DNA of 64,000 nucleotides, from contig NZ_JAQGPN010000001.1 of NCBI RefSeq assembly GCF_028826155.1, positions 2,919,501 through 2,983,500 on the forward strand, given 5' to 3'. Below the pieces are notes generated by a model. It had not been told where the DNA came from and searched no databases. It saw only the letters and a list, made by a program, of their open reading frames with translations. The stretch comes from Mesorhizobium shangrilense. GTDB taxonomy: Bacteria; Pseudomonadota; Alphaproteobacteria; Rhizobiales; Rhizobiaceae. The stretch's first letter is position 1; every line of letters begins with the position of its first letter. This document shows positions 40,754-53,173 of the stretch, piece after piece. The position numbers were made by a program, and so were the translations under genes.

Positions 40754-41223
40754 AAAAACAACTGACATCGTGTTGTCAGGAGCAGACGCCGTTGGGCACG
40801 TCCTCTCGCGCCGTTGTGCCGCTTGACCCGATCTATTGCGCTCCGATCACATTTTGCCGGCGAAGGTCCGTTTTTGGTTGACGGGCTTGGCCGATCGGCA
40901 GAGAATCACCAGTGTCCTTTCAGGACTTGCGAGGTAAAAGGCCGCCTGCGAGGCGCCGCAGGCTCGCGAGGAGAAAGCGGCATTTGGAGCAACGGACGAT
41001 GGAGGAGCGATGATTCCGCCGGACAGTCCAGATCGGCTCCGTTCCCACGCGGAGCCCCGGAAGGCCTAGCTACCGAACCGGTTTTGCGAACGCACGGCTG
41101 ACAGGCCAACCGTGATGATCCTACAATCAGAGACTACAGTCGGATCGTCGGCACAACGCCGCGAAGCATCCGAATTAAAAGCCGGTGATGCAGTCCCGGC
41201 AGTCGGTTCAGGTAAACCGAAAG
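40754..41223. other. Unassigned region rich in short hairpins
   Basis: No convincing protein gene. A TTGACG-N17-GAGAAT promoter-like pair starts at 40879 on the plus strand and is followed by stem-loops GTCC-TTTCA-GGAC, CCTGCG/CGCAGG and GGCTCCG/CGGAGCC (41035-41056). A structured small RNA is possible. The reading frames at 40814-41101 and 41112-41372 have no recognisable family, and the second overlaps clpP. Confidence 0.35.
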
Positions 41224-41255
41224 AAGCCCTGATCGCTGGACAAGCGGCAGGGCTT
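41224..41255 (-). terminator. Probable clpP terminator
   Basis: AAGCCCTG/CAGGGCTT 8-bp stem with an inner CGCT/AGCG pair; on the minus strand it is followed by CTTTC. It lies 56 bases after the clpP stop. Confidence 0.6.
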
Positions 41256-41310
41256 CATTGTGTCGAACGTCTGGCCGCACCGCACCGGCAACACCGCAAC
41301 GACAACGGGG

Positions 41311-41913
41311 CTATGCCGCCGCCTGGCCCTTCCGCGTATCGTAGACGTGATCGACAAGCCCCCATTCCCTAGCCTGCGCGGCCGTCATGAAATGGTCCCG
41401 GTCGAGTGTGCGCTCCACGTCTTCCGGCGTGCGGCCGCAGTGTTTCGAATAAAGGTCGATCATGCGCTGCTTGGTCTTGAGGATGTCTTCCGCATGCCGT
41501 TCGATGTCTGAGGCCTGTCCCTGAAAGCCGCCGGATGGCTGATGCAGCAGGATGCGCGTGTTCGGCAGGGCGATGCGCCGCCCGGGATCGCCCGCCATCA
41601 GCAGGAACGTCGCCATCGAGGCCGCAAAACCCATGCACACGGTCGAGACCGGGCACGAGATGTAGCGCATCGTGTCATAGATCGCGAAGCCGCTGGTGAC
41701 GACGCCTCCCGGAGAGTTGATGTAGAGCGATATTTCCTTCTCCGGGTTCTCGGATTCCAGCGTCAGCAGCTGCGCGCAGACCAGCGCAGCCATGTTGTCC
41801 TCGATCTGCCCGTTGATGAAGACGATGCGCTCGCGCAGCAGCCGCGAAAAGATGTCGAAGGCGCGCTCGCCGCGGCTCGACTGTTCGATGACCATCGGGA
41901 CGAGATTGTTCAT
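41311..41913 (-). CDS. clpP: ClpP-family protease subunit (probable second ClpP paralogue)
   Basis: 200-residue serine peptidase. The catalytic Ser is in [12 protein letters not shown] (usual form GQAASMGSFLL), His in [12 protein letters not shown], and Asp in [16 protein letters not shown] and [10 protein letters not shown] are conserved. The departure GFAASMAT around the nucleophile and the location away from tig-clpX-lon suggest an accessory paralogue rather than the main housekeeping ClpP. No ATPase partner is adjacent. It lies with arsR-AHSA1 between uvrA and ssb, genes often adjacent in this class. Confidence 0.9.
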   Translation of the reverse strand: MNNLVPMVIEQSSRGERAFDIFSRLLRERIVFINGQIEDNMAALVCAQLLTLESENPEKEISLYINSPGGVVTSGFAIYDTMRYISCPVSTVCMGFAASMATFLLMAGDPGRRIALPNTRILLHQPSGGFQGQASDIERHAEDILKTKQRMIDLYSKHCGRTPEDVERTLDRDHFMTAAQAREWGLVDHVYDTRKGQAAA

Positions 41914-41936
41914 GGCGTCGGTTTCCCGGTTCAGGT

Positions 41937-42383
41937 TCAGGCTGCGAGGCGGCAGGATGGCGCAATATTGCTGTTGGCCGCGCCGCCGGCGAGCAGGCGG
42001 ACAGCGGATCGCGACGATGCGAACAACAGGCTGCAGGCAACCGGCCCTGCAAGTCGAACAGGCGGCAGCGCCGCATCGGCATGGACGATAGTGAGGCGCG
42101 TGCCGCCCGCGACGCCGTCGGCAATCGAAAAGGTGACGATGCTGTCCAGCGCTTCACCCTCGCGCCAGCGATAGCTGATGCGCCGACCGGGTTCGATGTC
42201 GATGGGGTCGTATCGGAGAGGACTTTGTTCCCCCTCTTCGAGCTGCCGTTGAGGTTCGATCCAGCGCGACAGGATGTCGGGTTCCGTCAGCGCCTGCCAG
42301 ACTTTCTGCGGCGGCTCGGCCAGTTCGAAGTCGAGTGCGAGCACTGGCGGCTCGGCTTTCTCCGTGTCAGGCAGGCTCATCAT
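41937..42383 (-). CDS. SRPBCC/AHSA1-domain protein
   Basis: 148-residue START-like protein. Residues [26 protein letters not shown] open a typical activator-of-Hsp90-like domain, and [11 protein letters not shown] and [11 protein letters not shown] continue it. The start overlaps the arsR stop (ATGA), so both are made from one transcript. ArsR-AHSA1 pairs are common in bacteria and may bind a small hydrophobic ligand; the target here is unknown. The C-terminal 30 residues are Ala/Ser rich. Confidence 0.85.
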   Translation of the reverse strand: MMSLPDTEKAEPPVLALDFELAEPPQKVWQALTEPDILSRWIEPQRQLEEGEQSPLRYDPIDIEPGRRISYRWREGEALDSIVTFSIADGVAGGTRLTIVHADAALPPVRLAGPVACSLLFASSRSAVRLLAGGAANSNIAPSCRLAA

Positions 42384-42688
42384 TCCATCTCCTTCAGGAC
42401 ATCCTTCAGTTTCTCCACCCGCGCCGGCCAGAAGGTACGGTAGCGCTCCACCCAGTCGGCGAGCGGGGCAAGGGCATCCGGTGCGACGCGATAGTAGGCG
42501 AAGCGCCCTTGACGGCGCTCGGTGATCAGCCCTGCGTCCCTGAGCACGGCGAGGTGCTGCGAGATGGCCGGCTGCGACACCGCCATGCCGACCCGGACCT
42601 CGGTGACCGTCATTTCGGCGGCCGCAAGACGTTCGTAGACGGAGCGGCGTGTCGGATCGGAAAGGGCGCGAAAGATCGTGTCTGTCAT
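42380..42688 (-). CDS. ArsR-family transcriptional regulator
   Basis: 102-residue winged-helix repressor. IFRALSDPTRRSVYERL, the recognition helix VSQPAISQHLAVLRDAGLI and the wing RQGRFAYYRV are clear. It has no paired cysteines of the metal-sensing ArsR/SmtB sites, which fits the SdpR-like branch that is coupled to AHSA1 genes. It probably represses its own two-gene operon (inferred). Confidence 0.9.
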   Translation of the reverse strand: MTDTIFRALSDPTRRSVYERLAAAEMTVTEVRVGMAVSQPAISQHLAVLRDAGLITERRQGRFAYYRVAPDALAPLADWVERYRTFWPARVEKLKDVLKEME

Positions 42689-42804
42689 GCACGAAGAATA
42701 AGCGCAGGCTTATTGGATAAGCAAGCACTTATTTGGGCGCGGACTAACCCCGGCGACCCGCGCGATCACGCCATGGACATTGACGTGCGCGGCTGTCAGC
42801 ACTA

Positions 42805-42819
42805 GAACAAATTAAGAAC
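42805..42819. promoter_or_regulatory. LexA (SOS) box upstream of ssb
   Basis: GAAC-AAATTAA-GAAC is a perfect match to the alphaproteobacterial LexA site (GTTC-N7-GTTC on the other strand), 101 bases before the ssb start and 116 bases from arsR. Confidence 0.8.
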
Positions 42820-42920
42820 AATTGGGCTGTGGATAGCGGCGATGGGGCAGAGCTTATGCCGCAACGGTCCTCGATTTGGTGTATGAGACGGAAAATTTCG
42901 GACAAGCGCGGAGACGTATC

Positions 42921-43454
42921 ATGGCTGGCAGCGTGAACAAGGTAATCCTCGTCGGCAATCTCGGGGCGGACCCGGAGATCCGCCGGCTGAATTCCGGCGA
43001 GCCGGTCGTCAATCTCCGTATCGCAACCTCGGAGTCGTGGCGCGACAAGAATTCGGGCGAGCGCAAGGAAAAGACCGAGTGGCACAGCGTCGTGATCTTC
43101 AATGACAACCTGGCCAAGGTCGCCGAGCAGTACCTGAAGAAGGGAATGAAGGTCTATATCGAGGGCCAGCTGCAGACGCGCAAATGGACTGATCAGCAGG
43201 GCCAGGATCGCTACACGACCGAAGTGGTGCTGCAAAAGTTCCGCGGAGAGCTGCAGATGCTCGATGCACGCGGCCAGGGCGGCGAAGGCGGCAGCGCTGG
43301 CTACTCCGGCGGCGGCGGACGCGGATCGGATTTCGGCCAATCCGGACCGGGCGATGACTACGGCAATAATCGTGGCGGAGGCAGCCGGGGTGGCGGCGAG
43401 CGCGGCGGTGGCGGCGGTTTTTCGCGCGACCTGGACGACGAGATCCCGTTCTAA
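42921..43454 (+). CDS. ssb: Single-stranded DNA-binding protein
   Basis: 177-residue SSB. The OB fold runs from [19 protein letters not shown] through [18 protein letters not shown] residues to about 115; a Gly-rich disordered linker ([17 protein letters not shown]) and the acidic tip DLDDEIPF, which binds repair and replication partners, follow. I start at 42921; the longer frame adds 15 unrelated residues. A 6-bp hairpin GCCTCG/CGAGGC follows the stop at 43455-43469. SOS control is implied by the upstream LexA box. Confidence 0.97.
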   Translation: MAGSVNKVILVGNLGADPEIRRLNSGEPVVNLRIATSESWRDKNSGERKEKTEWHSVVIFNDNLAKVAEQYLKKGMKVYIEGQLQTRKWTDQQGQDRYTTEVVLQKFRGELQMLDARGQGGEGGSAGYSGGGGRGSDFGQSGPGDDYGNNRGGGSRGGGERGGGGGFSRDLDDEIPF

Positions 43455-43650
43455 GCCTCGCCGCGAGGCGGCTTGGCGCGAGCTGAAAGGCGCAAGTGTC
43501 GCTTCTTCGGCAGGACGGCACGTCCCGGCGGTTGAATTCGCCGGCGACCGGAGGCTGTGCCCAAAAGCTCGTGAGGTTGGGCGGCAGGATTGGGCTGTGC
43601 GCCTGGCCTCTGCGCCCGGGGCAAGCCCGAGCGCTGTCCCGCCTGCGCTG

Positions 43651-44031
43651 TCAGACTTTCTCCACCTCGCCGCCGCTCTCGGCCCAATCCTTGAACGCGC
43701 CCAGATTGTGCACGTTGCTGTAGCCGAAGTCCTTCAGCAGCTTGCCGCTCAGGGCCGAGCGGCCACCCGATGCACAATAGACGATGATCGGGCGATCCTT
43801 GGTGAAATTCTTGTCGTGGTAGGGCGTGTCGGCGTCGGCCCGGAACTCGAGCATTCCGCGAGGAACATGAACCGCGCCCTTGACCTTGCCGCTTGCCTGA
43901 AGCTCGGTGGTGTCGCGCACATCGACCACGAGTGCATTCTGCTCCGCGATCAGCTTTCTTGCCTCCGAGGGCGTAATCTTCGGCACGGCAGCGTTTGCCG
44001 CCGCCATGAGTTCTTTCACGTTCGTCGCCAT
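43651..44031 (-). CDS. Rhodanese-like sulfurtransferase
   Basis: 126-residue single-domain rhodanese. The active-site loop CASGGRSA with catalytic Cys follows the strand PIIVYC; VVDVRDTTEL and GAVHVPRGMLEF are conserved. It has no signal peptide, so it is cytoplasmic. It is divergent from dnaE across 160 bases and converges on ssb. Confidence 0.9.
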   Translation of the reverse strand: MATNVKELMAAANAAVPKITPSEARKLIAEQNALVVDVRDTTELQASGKVKGAVHVPRGMLEFRADADTPYHDKNFTKDRPIIVYCASGGRSALSGKLLKDFGYSNVHNLGAFKDWAESGGEVEKV

Positions 44032-44191
44032 ATCCGAGGGTCCTCCGTTTGCCGCCTAGCAGAGTTGAGCGCCAAGTCGGCCGGCAAATCAAGACGGGAA
44101 TATCGCGGCCCCGACTCGACCTGACGGACCGACTTGGCCACACTGGAAGCGACTGAGTCTCGATGCGATCCCCAGCGAAGTAGCCCGAAGC

Positions 44192-47722
<3,531 letters not shown>

Positions 47723-47794
47723 TCGGCAAGCGCCGGGCGCGCTCGCAGCATCCAAACCGCCTTCCGTTCGCCAACGCGATCCGTCGGCGCGATT

Positions 47795-48517
47795 TCAGCC
47801 CTGGCGAGGCGCTCCGTCGTTCCAAGCGAGTTCAGCCAGGAACTCGCGGGCGAGCGTTCCGTCATGCAGCGACGTCGCGACCAGGGCAGCGGTGATGCCC
47901 AAGGACGAAAGGGCGCGGATGTCGGCTTCGTTCCGCACGCCGCCGGCGGCAATAATCTCGCGGCTTCCAGCTTTTGCGGCGATTTCTTCAAGTCGGGCGA
48001 GATCGGGGCCTGAGCCCGAGCCGACCTTGGCCAGCGTCATCACTATGACGCGACTGGGCCAGATGTCCGTTTCGGCGAGCAGCGATGGCGGGCCACGAAA
48101 GCCGTCGGCGAAGAAGTCGAGCGACAGGACGAGACGGGGATGCTCCCGGAAGCGCTGCAGCAGGCTGCTGTCACGCTGCGATTCCGAACCGAGCACCGGA
48201 CAGACACCAGGCAGCGCCAAGACCTGATCCAGCGCCGCGGCGTCGCGAAAACCGGCATCCAGCCAGATGTCGGGCGGATTGTCGAGATCGCGCAGGCTGG
48301 TAACTTGAGCCGTGTTCGGATCATCGCCTTCGATGGCGTCCAGATCGGCAACGTAGAAGGTGGGGAACGGGTGGAGGTTACGCAGCCCGCGGGCGACCGC
48401 GCGGATGTCCGAGCCCTCGCACAGCGGGGTCGTGATGGGTCGATAGGTATCGCGCCGTCCGCCAGCGGCCCGCACGACCTGGCCGCCTTTCAAGTCGAGC
48501 ACCGGGATGATACGCAA
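47795..48517 (-). CDS. HisA/HisF-related TIM-barrel protein of the H4MPT gene set
   Basis: 240-residue (beta-alpha)8 barrel related to the histidine enzyme HisA. RIIPVLDLKGGQVVRA, FYVADLDAIEGDD, WLDAGFRD and IIAAGGVRN mark the HisA/HisF fold and phosphate-binding loops. I start at TTG 48517 because GGAG lies 6 bases upstream and the gene then avoids the divergent neighbour; the frame extends to 48565. Such proteins recur in H4MPT/methylofuran clusters of methylotrophs and methanogens, so a cofactor-synthesis role is likely, but the reaction is not known to me. Confidence 0.78.
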   Translation of the reverse strand: MRIIPVLDLKGGQVVRAAGGRRDTYRPITTPLCEGSDIRAVARGLRNLHPFPTFYVADLDAIEGDDPNTAQVTSLRDLDNPPDIWLDAGFRDAAALDQVLALPGVCPVLGSESQRDSSLLQRFREHPRLVLSLDFFADGFRGPPSLLAETDIWPSRVIVMTLAKVGSGSGPDLARLEEIAAKAGSREIIAAGGVRNEADIRALSSLGITAALVATSLHDGTLAREFLAELAWNDGAPRQG

Positions 48518-48552
48518 CGTTGTCTCCGATCCGATGCCGACGTGGAACCGTG

Positions 48553-49602
48553 ATGAAAGCGCCAAGCGGGGGAAAAGGAAAGAAGATTGTCGCTGGCTTC
48601 GACGTCGGCGGCGCGCACCTCAAGGTGGCGCGGGCGGAAGAGGGGCGCGTCGTCGCCGCCGCGACCGTCGCGATGCCGCTGTGGCAGGGGCTGGACAGGC
48701 TGGACGCCGCCCTGCGCGAGGCTGCCCCGGTGTTCGCGGGAGCCGATCTGGCCGCCTTCACGATGACCGGCGAGCTGTCGGACATCTTTCCCACACGCCA
48801 CGCCGGCGTGATGACGCTGCTCGATCTCATCCGAGGACGCTTTCGGGACGATGCCGCCCTGGTCTATGCGGGGCGCTCCGGCTTCATCACCTTGGAGCAA
48901 GCGGCCGGGGCAAGCGCCGACATTGCCTCCGCCAACTGGCACGCCACGGCCTCTCTCGTCGCCGCGCACGTGCGCGATGCGCTCTTCGTCGATATGGGGT
49001 CCACCACCACCGACCTCATCCCCGTCTGCGACGGGACCGTGGCGAACGCCGGCTACACCGATGCCGAGCGCCTTCTGACCGGGGAACTCGTCTACCAGGG
49101 CTTTACGCGCACCTTCCTGTTCGGCGTCGCCGCGTCGGCGCCGGTGGGTGGCTGGCTGACCCCCCTGATGAACGAGTATTTTGCCTCGATGGCGGACGTC
49201 CATCGCATTCTCGGCGTGCTCGACGAGGACGACGACAGGCATCCTGCGGCGGACGGCAAGGAGAAGACCCCCGCCGCCTCGATGGCGCGAGTGGCGCGCA
49301 TGGTCGGCCGCGACGCGTTCGAGCTTGGTGGCCGCGAATGGCGGGACGTTGCCCGATGGTTCAGCGAGCAGCAGTTGCGGACCCTGCACGACGCGGCATT
49401 CCGGGCCGCAGCATGCGTTCCCGATGGAGCACCCTTGGTCGCCGCCGGCAGCGGACGCTGGCAGATCAGGCGGCTGGCGGAGCGGCTCGACCGTCCCTTT
49501 GTCGACTTCGCCGACATCATCCCGGTCGAGGATGCGGTCCGCAGCGCCGCCAGCAGTGCGGGGCCGGCCGCTGCGGTGGCGCTGCTGGCAGACAGCGCTT
49601 GA
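48553..49602 (+). CDS. H4MPT-linked C1 transfer pathway protein (hydantoinase/oxoprolinase family)
   Basis: 349-residue protein of the actin-like ATPase fold. Phosphate motifs are visible in VAGFDVGGAHLKVA near the N-terminus and LFVDMGSTTTDLIPV near the middle; GAPLVAAGSGRWQI follows. This family is found only next to tetrahydromethanopterin/methylofuran genes and was named for that link; its reaction is unproven. ATG at 48553; GTG at 48550 is possible. It is divergent from the HisA-like gene with 35 bases between starts. Confidence 0.85.
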   Translation: MKAPSGGKGKKIVAGFDVGGAHLKVARAEEGRVVAAATVAMPLWQGLDRLDAALREAAPVFAGADLAAFTMTGELSDIFPTRHAGVMTLLDLIRGRFRDDAALVYAGRSGFITLEQAAGASADIASANWHATASLVAAHVRDALFVDMGSTTTDLIPVCDGTVANAGYTDAERLLTGELVYQGFTRTFLFGVAASAPVGGWLTPLMNEYFASMADVHRILGVLDEDDDRHPAADGKEKTPAASMARVARMVGRDAFELGGREWRDVARWFSEQQLRTLHDAAFRAAACVPDGAPLVAAGSGRWQIRRLAERLDRPFVDFADIIPVEDAVRSAASSAGPAAAVALLADSA

Positions 49603-49644
49603 AGCTGCTGCGGGAACGCCTGCTATGCCCGCGCGTTGTGAGGC

Positions 49645-50004
49645 ATGAGGACAATCGTTCTGGGCATGATGATTGCCTATGTGGCTACGCCGCACGCGCT
49701 GGGCCAGGACGGTCAGATGGCCTTCAACAACAGCTGCCGCACCTGCCACACGACGAAAGAGGGCGACAACCGCCAGGGGCCGCACCTTGCCGGTATTGTA
49801 GGCAGAAAGGCCGGCTCGCTGCCGGACTTCAACTACTCGTCATCCATGAAGCAGTCCGGCATCACCTGGGACGAGGCGACCCTCGACAGGTTCATCGCCG
49901 ATCCCGACGCCGTCGTCCACGGCAATACGATGAAGCCCTATGCCGGGATCACCGACGCGGCACAGCGCACGTCAATCATCGAATTCCTGAAATCGGGCGG
50001 CTGA
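49645..50004 (+). CDS. Periplasmic class-I cytochrome c
   Basis: 119 residues. A signal peptide (about 1-20, ending ALGQ) precedes haem motif CRTCH near residue 31; the distal Met ligand is in GNTMKPY. GPHLAGIVGRKAG and WDEATLDRFIADP are typical of the c2/c550 group. It follows the H4MPT-linked gene by 42 bases. A paralogue is encoded at 60.4 kb. One of them may accept electrons from a PQQ methanol dehydrogenase, which is inferred. Confidence 0.88.
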   Translation: MRTIVLGMMIAYVATPHALGQDGQMAFNNSCRTCHTTKEGDNRQGPHLAGIVGRKAGSLPDFNYSSSMKQSGITWDEATLDRFIADPDAVVHGNTMKPYAGITDAAQRTSIIEFLKSGG

Positions 50005-50028
50005 TGCCGGGGAGCTTGGGGGAAGATC

Positions 50029-50595
50029 CTAGACCTTCCTCCGAAAATGCCTGGTCACGCGCTCCATGAGCCAGCCCCAGGCTTCCTTCTCCTCCGCCCC
50101 GGCAGTCTTTTCAATGGCGATCGCGAGGTAGGCGATCTCCGCCTCGATCTTTTCGCGCGGCAGCATGTCCAGCCGGCTCACCAGGATGGCGAGTTCGAGG
50201 ACTGCGGCCTTGGCGCGGTTGAAGCCGGTGAACGGCGCATGGGTCGCTTCGCCGACGATGCGACAATGGTGGCGCGGCCGCATTTCGTCGTCGGTCACGC
50301 TTGTCACCTCGAGCGCCGAATGGGCGAGGGCGGCTTCAAGTCTCGGAACGGGAAACCCTTTTACAGGAACGGTCGGCCAGTCTTTCCGGCCGGTCAGGCA
50401 CCCGGCAAAAATGCGAACGTCGTCGGTGTAGCTCGCCACGGCGAACGGTGTATCCGCGAGATTGTCGAGGGTGATCGATGGACGGAAGGGCGCGATCACC
50501 CAGCCGTCCCTCTCGGCGATGATGCCGATCGGCGCGATGTGGACCTTGCCGCTCGAGTCAACGGTCGTGATGATCGTCTCGCGGATGTAGGGCAT
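50029..50595 (-). CDS. DUF447-family (flavin-fold) protein of the H4MPT set
   Basis: 188 residues resembling the FMN-binding split-barrel DUF447 family: MPYIRETIITTVDSSGKVHIAPIGI opens it, and ADTPFAVASYTDDVRIFAG and HHCRIVGEATHAPFTGFNRAKAAVLELAI follow. DUF447 members are common in methanogens and H4MPT-using methylotrophs. Last gene of the minus-strand cofactor operon, 3 bases after the DUF6513 stop. The reaction is unknown; a flavin-dependent reduction of a pterin or furan intermediate is a guess. Confidence 0.82.
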   Translation of the reverse strand: MPYIRETIITTVDSSGKVHIAPIGIIAERDGWVIAPFRPSITLDNLADTPFAVASYTDDVRIFAGCLTGRKDWPTVPVKGFPVPRLEAALAHSALEVTSVTDDEMRPRHHCRIVGEATHAPFTGFNRAKAAVLELAILVSRLDMLPREKIEAEIAYLAIAIEKTAGAEEKEAWGWLMERVTRHFRRKV

Positions 50596-50598
50596 CGC

Positions 50599-51993
50599 CT
50601 ATTTCGCCTTCCTGGCTTGAAGCGTGTGGCCCGCCTCGGCCAGCCGCGTGCGGTCCGTTTCGGTCGGCGGCGCGGCCACGCCCCAGGACAGCGGCTCGTC
50701 CTGCACATAGCGTTTGCCGAGGCGCCAGGCGATTTCCGCCTTCATCAGTTCGGCGCCGAGATAGAAAGCGTGCGCGCCATCGGCTTCGACGCCGAGGCCG
50801 GGGAAGAGGTCGAACGCGTCGGTAGCGTGGGCGCGGCCTCTCGCATTGAAGACGTGGATTCCGTCCTGCGCAGTCATGATGCGAAAGTTGGCGTCGCGGA
50901 TATCGGCCGCCAGGGCGTCGATATCCTCCGTCGAGGCCGGGTACGGCTTACGATCATGGACCTGCAGGAGCCCGAGATGGTAGCCGCGCGGCAGCGCGCT
51001 GTCGGAGCGGGCCGCGAACATGGTGCGGCGGGCGGCGTCGTGTTCTTCCACCGTGCGCACCGTATGCGGGCTCACATGCACCACCAGAACGTTGCGGATC
51101 GCCAGTTCCGAGCAGAACCCGGCGAGCATGGCGGTGACGCCTGAGCTGTCGGCGTCGGTCAGTTCCGTGAGGTTCCCCGTGCCCATGAGCAGTTCGACCT
51201 CCGGCCAGCGCCGTCGCGCCTCGAGGAAGCGGCCGAGCGAGGCGGCGAAGCCGAAATGGATCGGATCGAGCACGGCGTCGGCAATGAACGGGATCCCGGC
51301 TTTCTGCGCCCCCTCGATGGCCCGGCCGAGCGAATCGAGATCACCGGGAGTCGCCGGCACGATGATCGGCGTTACCGGATGCTCGAAGGCGAGCGTCAGT
51401 GTCTTCTCGTCGAGGCTCAGCAGGAAATCGGCGCCCGCCGCGGCGCCCGTGCGCAACTCGTCGGCGTTTGCCGAATCGACGCTGACCGAAAACCCCTCAG
51501 CCTTCAGCGTCTGCACGGCTTCGCCCAGCAGCGGAAATGGCGTCTCCGGCAGGCAGCCGAGGTCGATCACGTCCGCGCCAGCCGCGGCAAGCCTGGTCGC
51601 CTGCTCGAGCACTTGTTCGATCGAGAGGGCGGGTGCGTCCACGATCTCGGCGAAGATGCGGATGTCGTGGCGGGACAGGTCCGGCGGCGCTCCTTTGCGG
51701 CCGAGGTAGCCCGGCAGGTCGGCGATCTCGTCGGGGCCGCGAAGGAAGGGTACGCCGAAATGCGCCGTGAGCCGGTCGAGCTCACCCCGATAGCGGCCGG
51801 GGAGGATCACCCGTGCCTCGCCGCCACCGAGCTTCAGCCGGCGCTTGATGATCTCCTCCGTCATCAGCGCGGCGACTTTTACGCCGATGTCGACGATCTC
51901 CCACGAAAACTCCGTCTCGCCGAGGCCGGCAAGCAGCCTCTCCAGCCGCGCCCGGGCGAGGTGTCCGGTGACGAAGATCAGCCGTTCAGCCAT
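50599..51993 (-). CDS. Pterin-binding (dihydropteroate synthase-like) DUF6513 protein
   Basis: 464 residues. The N-terminal part (FVTGHLARARLERLL) is specific to the family; the central TIM barrel resembles dihydropteroate synthase, with AGADVIDLGCLPE and FSVSVDSANADEL in the places of pterin-binding loops. It was described as the dihydropteroate-synthase-related protein in archaea and methylotrophs and is a candidate for building the arylamine-pterin bond of H4MPT. It overlaps the flavoprotein gene by 8 bases. Confidence 0.85.
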   Translation of the reverse strand: MAERLIFVTGHLARARLERLLAGLGETEFSWEIVDIGVKVAALMTEEIIKRRLKLGGGEARVILPGRYRGELDRLTAHFGVPFLRGPDEIADLPGYLGRKGAPPDLSRHDIRIFAEIVDAPALSIEQVLEQATRLAAAGADVIDLGCLPETPFPLLGEAVQTLKAEGFSVSVDSANADELRTGAAAGADFLLSLDEKTLTLAFEHPVTPIIVPATPGDLDSLGRAIEGAQKAGIPFIADAVLDPIHFGFAASLGRFLEARRRWPEVELLMGTGNLTELTDADSSGVTAMLAGFCSELAIRNVLVVHVSPHTVRTVEEHDAARRTMFAARSDSALPRGYHLGLLQVHDRKPYPASTEDIDALAADIRDANFRIMTAQDGIHVFNARGRAHATDAFDLFPGLGVEADGAHAFYLGAELMKAEIAWRLGKRYVQDEPLSWGVAAPPTETDRTRLAEAGHTLQARKAK

Positions 51994-52537
51994 CGGCTTC
52001 CAGCTCTGCCTGGCGATTGCGGACCGCCGCCCTGAGCTCCGCCAGCGACTCGACCACCAGGGTGCGCTGGAAACCCTTCAATCGCTCGGTATTCTCCAGG
52101 TCGATCGGGCGAGGGTAGACTTTCACGAGACCGTGCGGCGCCATGGTTTCGAGCTCCGGCGCCGTGTCGCAGGCAAAGACGATGGCTGGCACGCGGCATT
52201 TGCCCGCCTGGGCAAAGACGTTGGTGGCGAGGGTGTCGGAGATGCCCGACACGCATTTCGCGACCGTGTTGGAGCTGGCCGGAGCAATCACCACCGTATG
52301 ATAGACGCCGTGGTAGAACTCTCCGACCGGGACAGCGCTGGCGGTTTTGTCGTGCAGCACGCGCATGGTCTCGGGAAAATCGAGCTTGAGCTTGTACATG
52401 CGCAGCACCTCGTTCGCCGCTTTCGAAACGAAGATATCGCAGTGCTCGAGTTCGTGGATCAGCTGAAAGCTCTCGGTGAAGAAGTGGCCGGACCCGGTCA
52501 GCACCCATGCCCAGCGCGGTTTGTGCAGTTTAGCCAT
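51986..52537 (-). CDS. afpA: AfpA/DmrB-type flavoprotein (dihydromethanopterin reductase-like)
   Basis: 183-residue Rossmann-like flavoprotein. WVLTGSGHFFTES near the N-terminus and VVIAPASSNTVAKCVSGISDTLATN are the FMN-binding marks shared with archaeal AfpA and DmrB, which reduce dihydromethanopterin. Start is the ATG at 52537, preceded by an in-frame TTG. It lies 3 bases after the kinase stop. Its likely role is the final reduction to the active H4MPT-type cofactor; whether it uses ferredoxin is unknown. Confidence 0.82.
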   Translation of the reverse strand: MAKLHKPRWAWVLTGSGHFFTESFQLIHELEHCDIFVSKAANEVLRMYKLKLDFPETMRVLHDKTASAVPVGEFYHGVYHTVVIAPASSNTVAKCVSGISDTLATNVFAQAGKCRVPAIVFACDTAPELETMAPHGLVKVYPRPIDLENTERLKGFQRTLVVESLAELRAAVRNRQAELEADG

Positions 52538-52540
52538 CAA

Positions 52541-53173
52541 TCAACCGGCCCTGCGCATGCGGGCAGCGCGCAGCCGCAGTCCGGGAAGCGTGCCCGAGGC
52601 CAGCGCGGTTCCGGCGGAGGCAGCGTCATCGGGGCCTGCGAGCCAGAGCTCCACGCCCCGAGGCAGCATGGCCGCGAAGGCAGCGTCGACGATGCCCCTG
52701 GCGGTCAGGTCGTGTAGATCGTCTTCCTCTTCGAAGCGTCTGGTCTGCTTGACGAGCAGCAAGGTGTCGGCCCTGACTTGGCCCGCGAGCCAGGCAGCCA
52801 GTGAATCCGACGTAACCCTCCAGGAGGCGGCAATGTCGGCTTGCGCAAGGGCGAGGGACGAGGGCAGCCAGACGGGAATGCGCTCGCCTGCGGTCGCCCG
52901 GTCCATGTCCGCCAGCGAACGACTTGCGACGAAGCGAGCGTGCCGGTCCAGGATCACGTGGCCGAACTGGTCCATGGCGAGGATCGCCATGGCGTGCGCA
53001 GCCGCGTCCGAGTAGCCGATCTGCCGTTGTTCGTTGCGAACCTGGTCGGCGAAAGACCCGCCTCCGGGTACGATGACGAGCGGCACGCTGGAGGCGGCCA
53101 GCCCTGTGATCCACGCATCAAATTCAGGCCCCGTCGCCGTGCTGCCACCCAGCTTGACGACGAGCCGCCTCAC
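52541..53173 (-). CDS. mfnE: Amino acid kinase-fold protein, MfnE-like
   Basis: 210 residues of the amino acid kinase fold: RRLVVKLGGSTATG at the start (phosphate-binding), VIVPGGGSFADQVR, and a C-terminal region WRVTSDSLAAWLAGQ. MfnE phosphorylates [5-(aminomethyl)furan-3-yl]methyl phosphate in methanofuran synthesis, and its position after mfnB supports this assignment. The start is a GTG overlapping the mfnB stop. Confidence 0.78.
   Translation of the reverse strand: MRRLVVKLGGSTATGPEFDAWITGLAASSVPLVIVPGGGSFADQVRNEQRQIGYSDAAAHAMAILAMDQFGHVILDRHARFVASRSLADMDRATAGERIPVWLPSSLALAQADIAASWRVTSDSLAAWLAGQVRADTLLLVKQTRRFEEEDDLHDLTARGIVDAAFAAMLPRGVELWLAGPDDAASAGTALASGTLPGLRLRAARMRRAG

Noticed and set aside
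40814..41101. 95-codon frame in the uvrA-clpP gap
   Set aside because: Crosses several hairpins, composition unlike neighbouring proteins, no ribosome site. Kept only as part of an unassigned block.
41141..41230. A cobalamin or TPP riboswitch in the uvrA-clpP gap
   Set aside because: The GCCGGTGATGCAGTC stretch looked suggestive, but the conserved boxes of these riboswitches are absent and no vitamin gene follows.
41112..41372. 86-codon plus-strand frame running into clpP
   Set aside because: No family, poor ribosome site, and it overlaps the clpP terminator and coding region in antisense.
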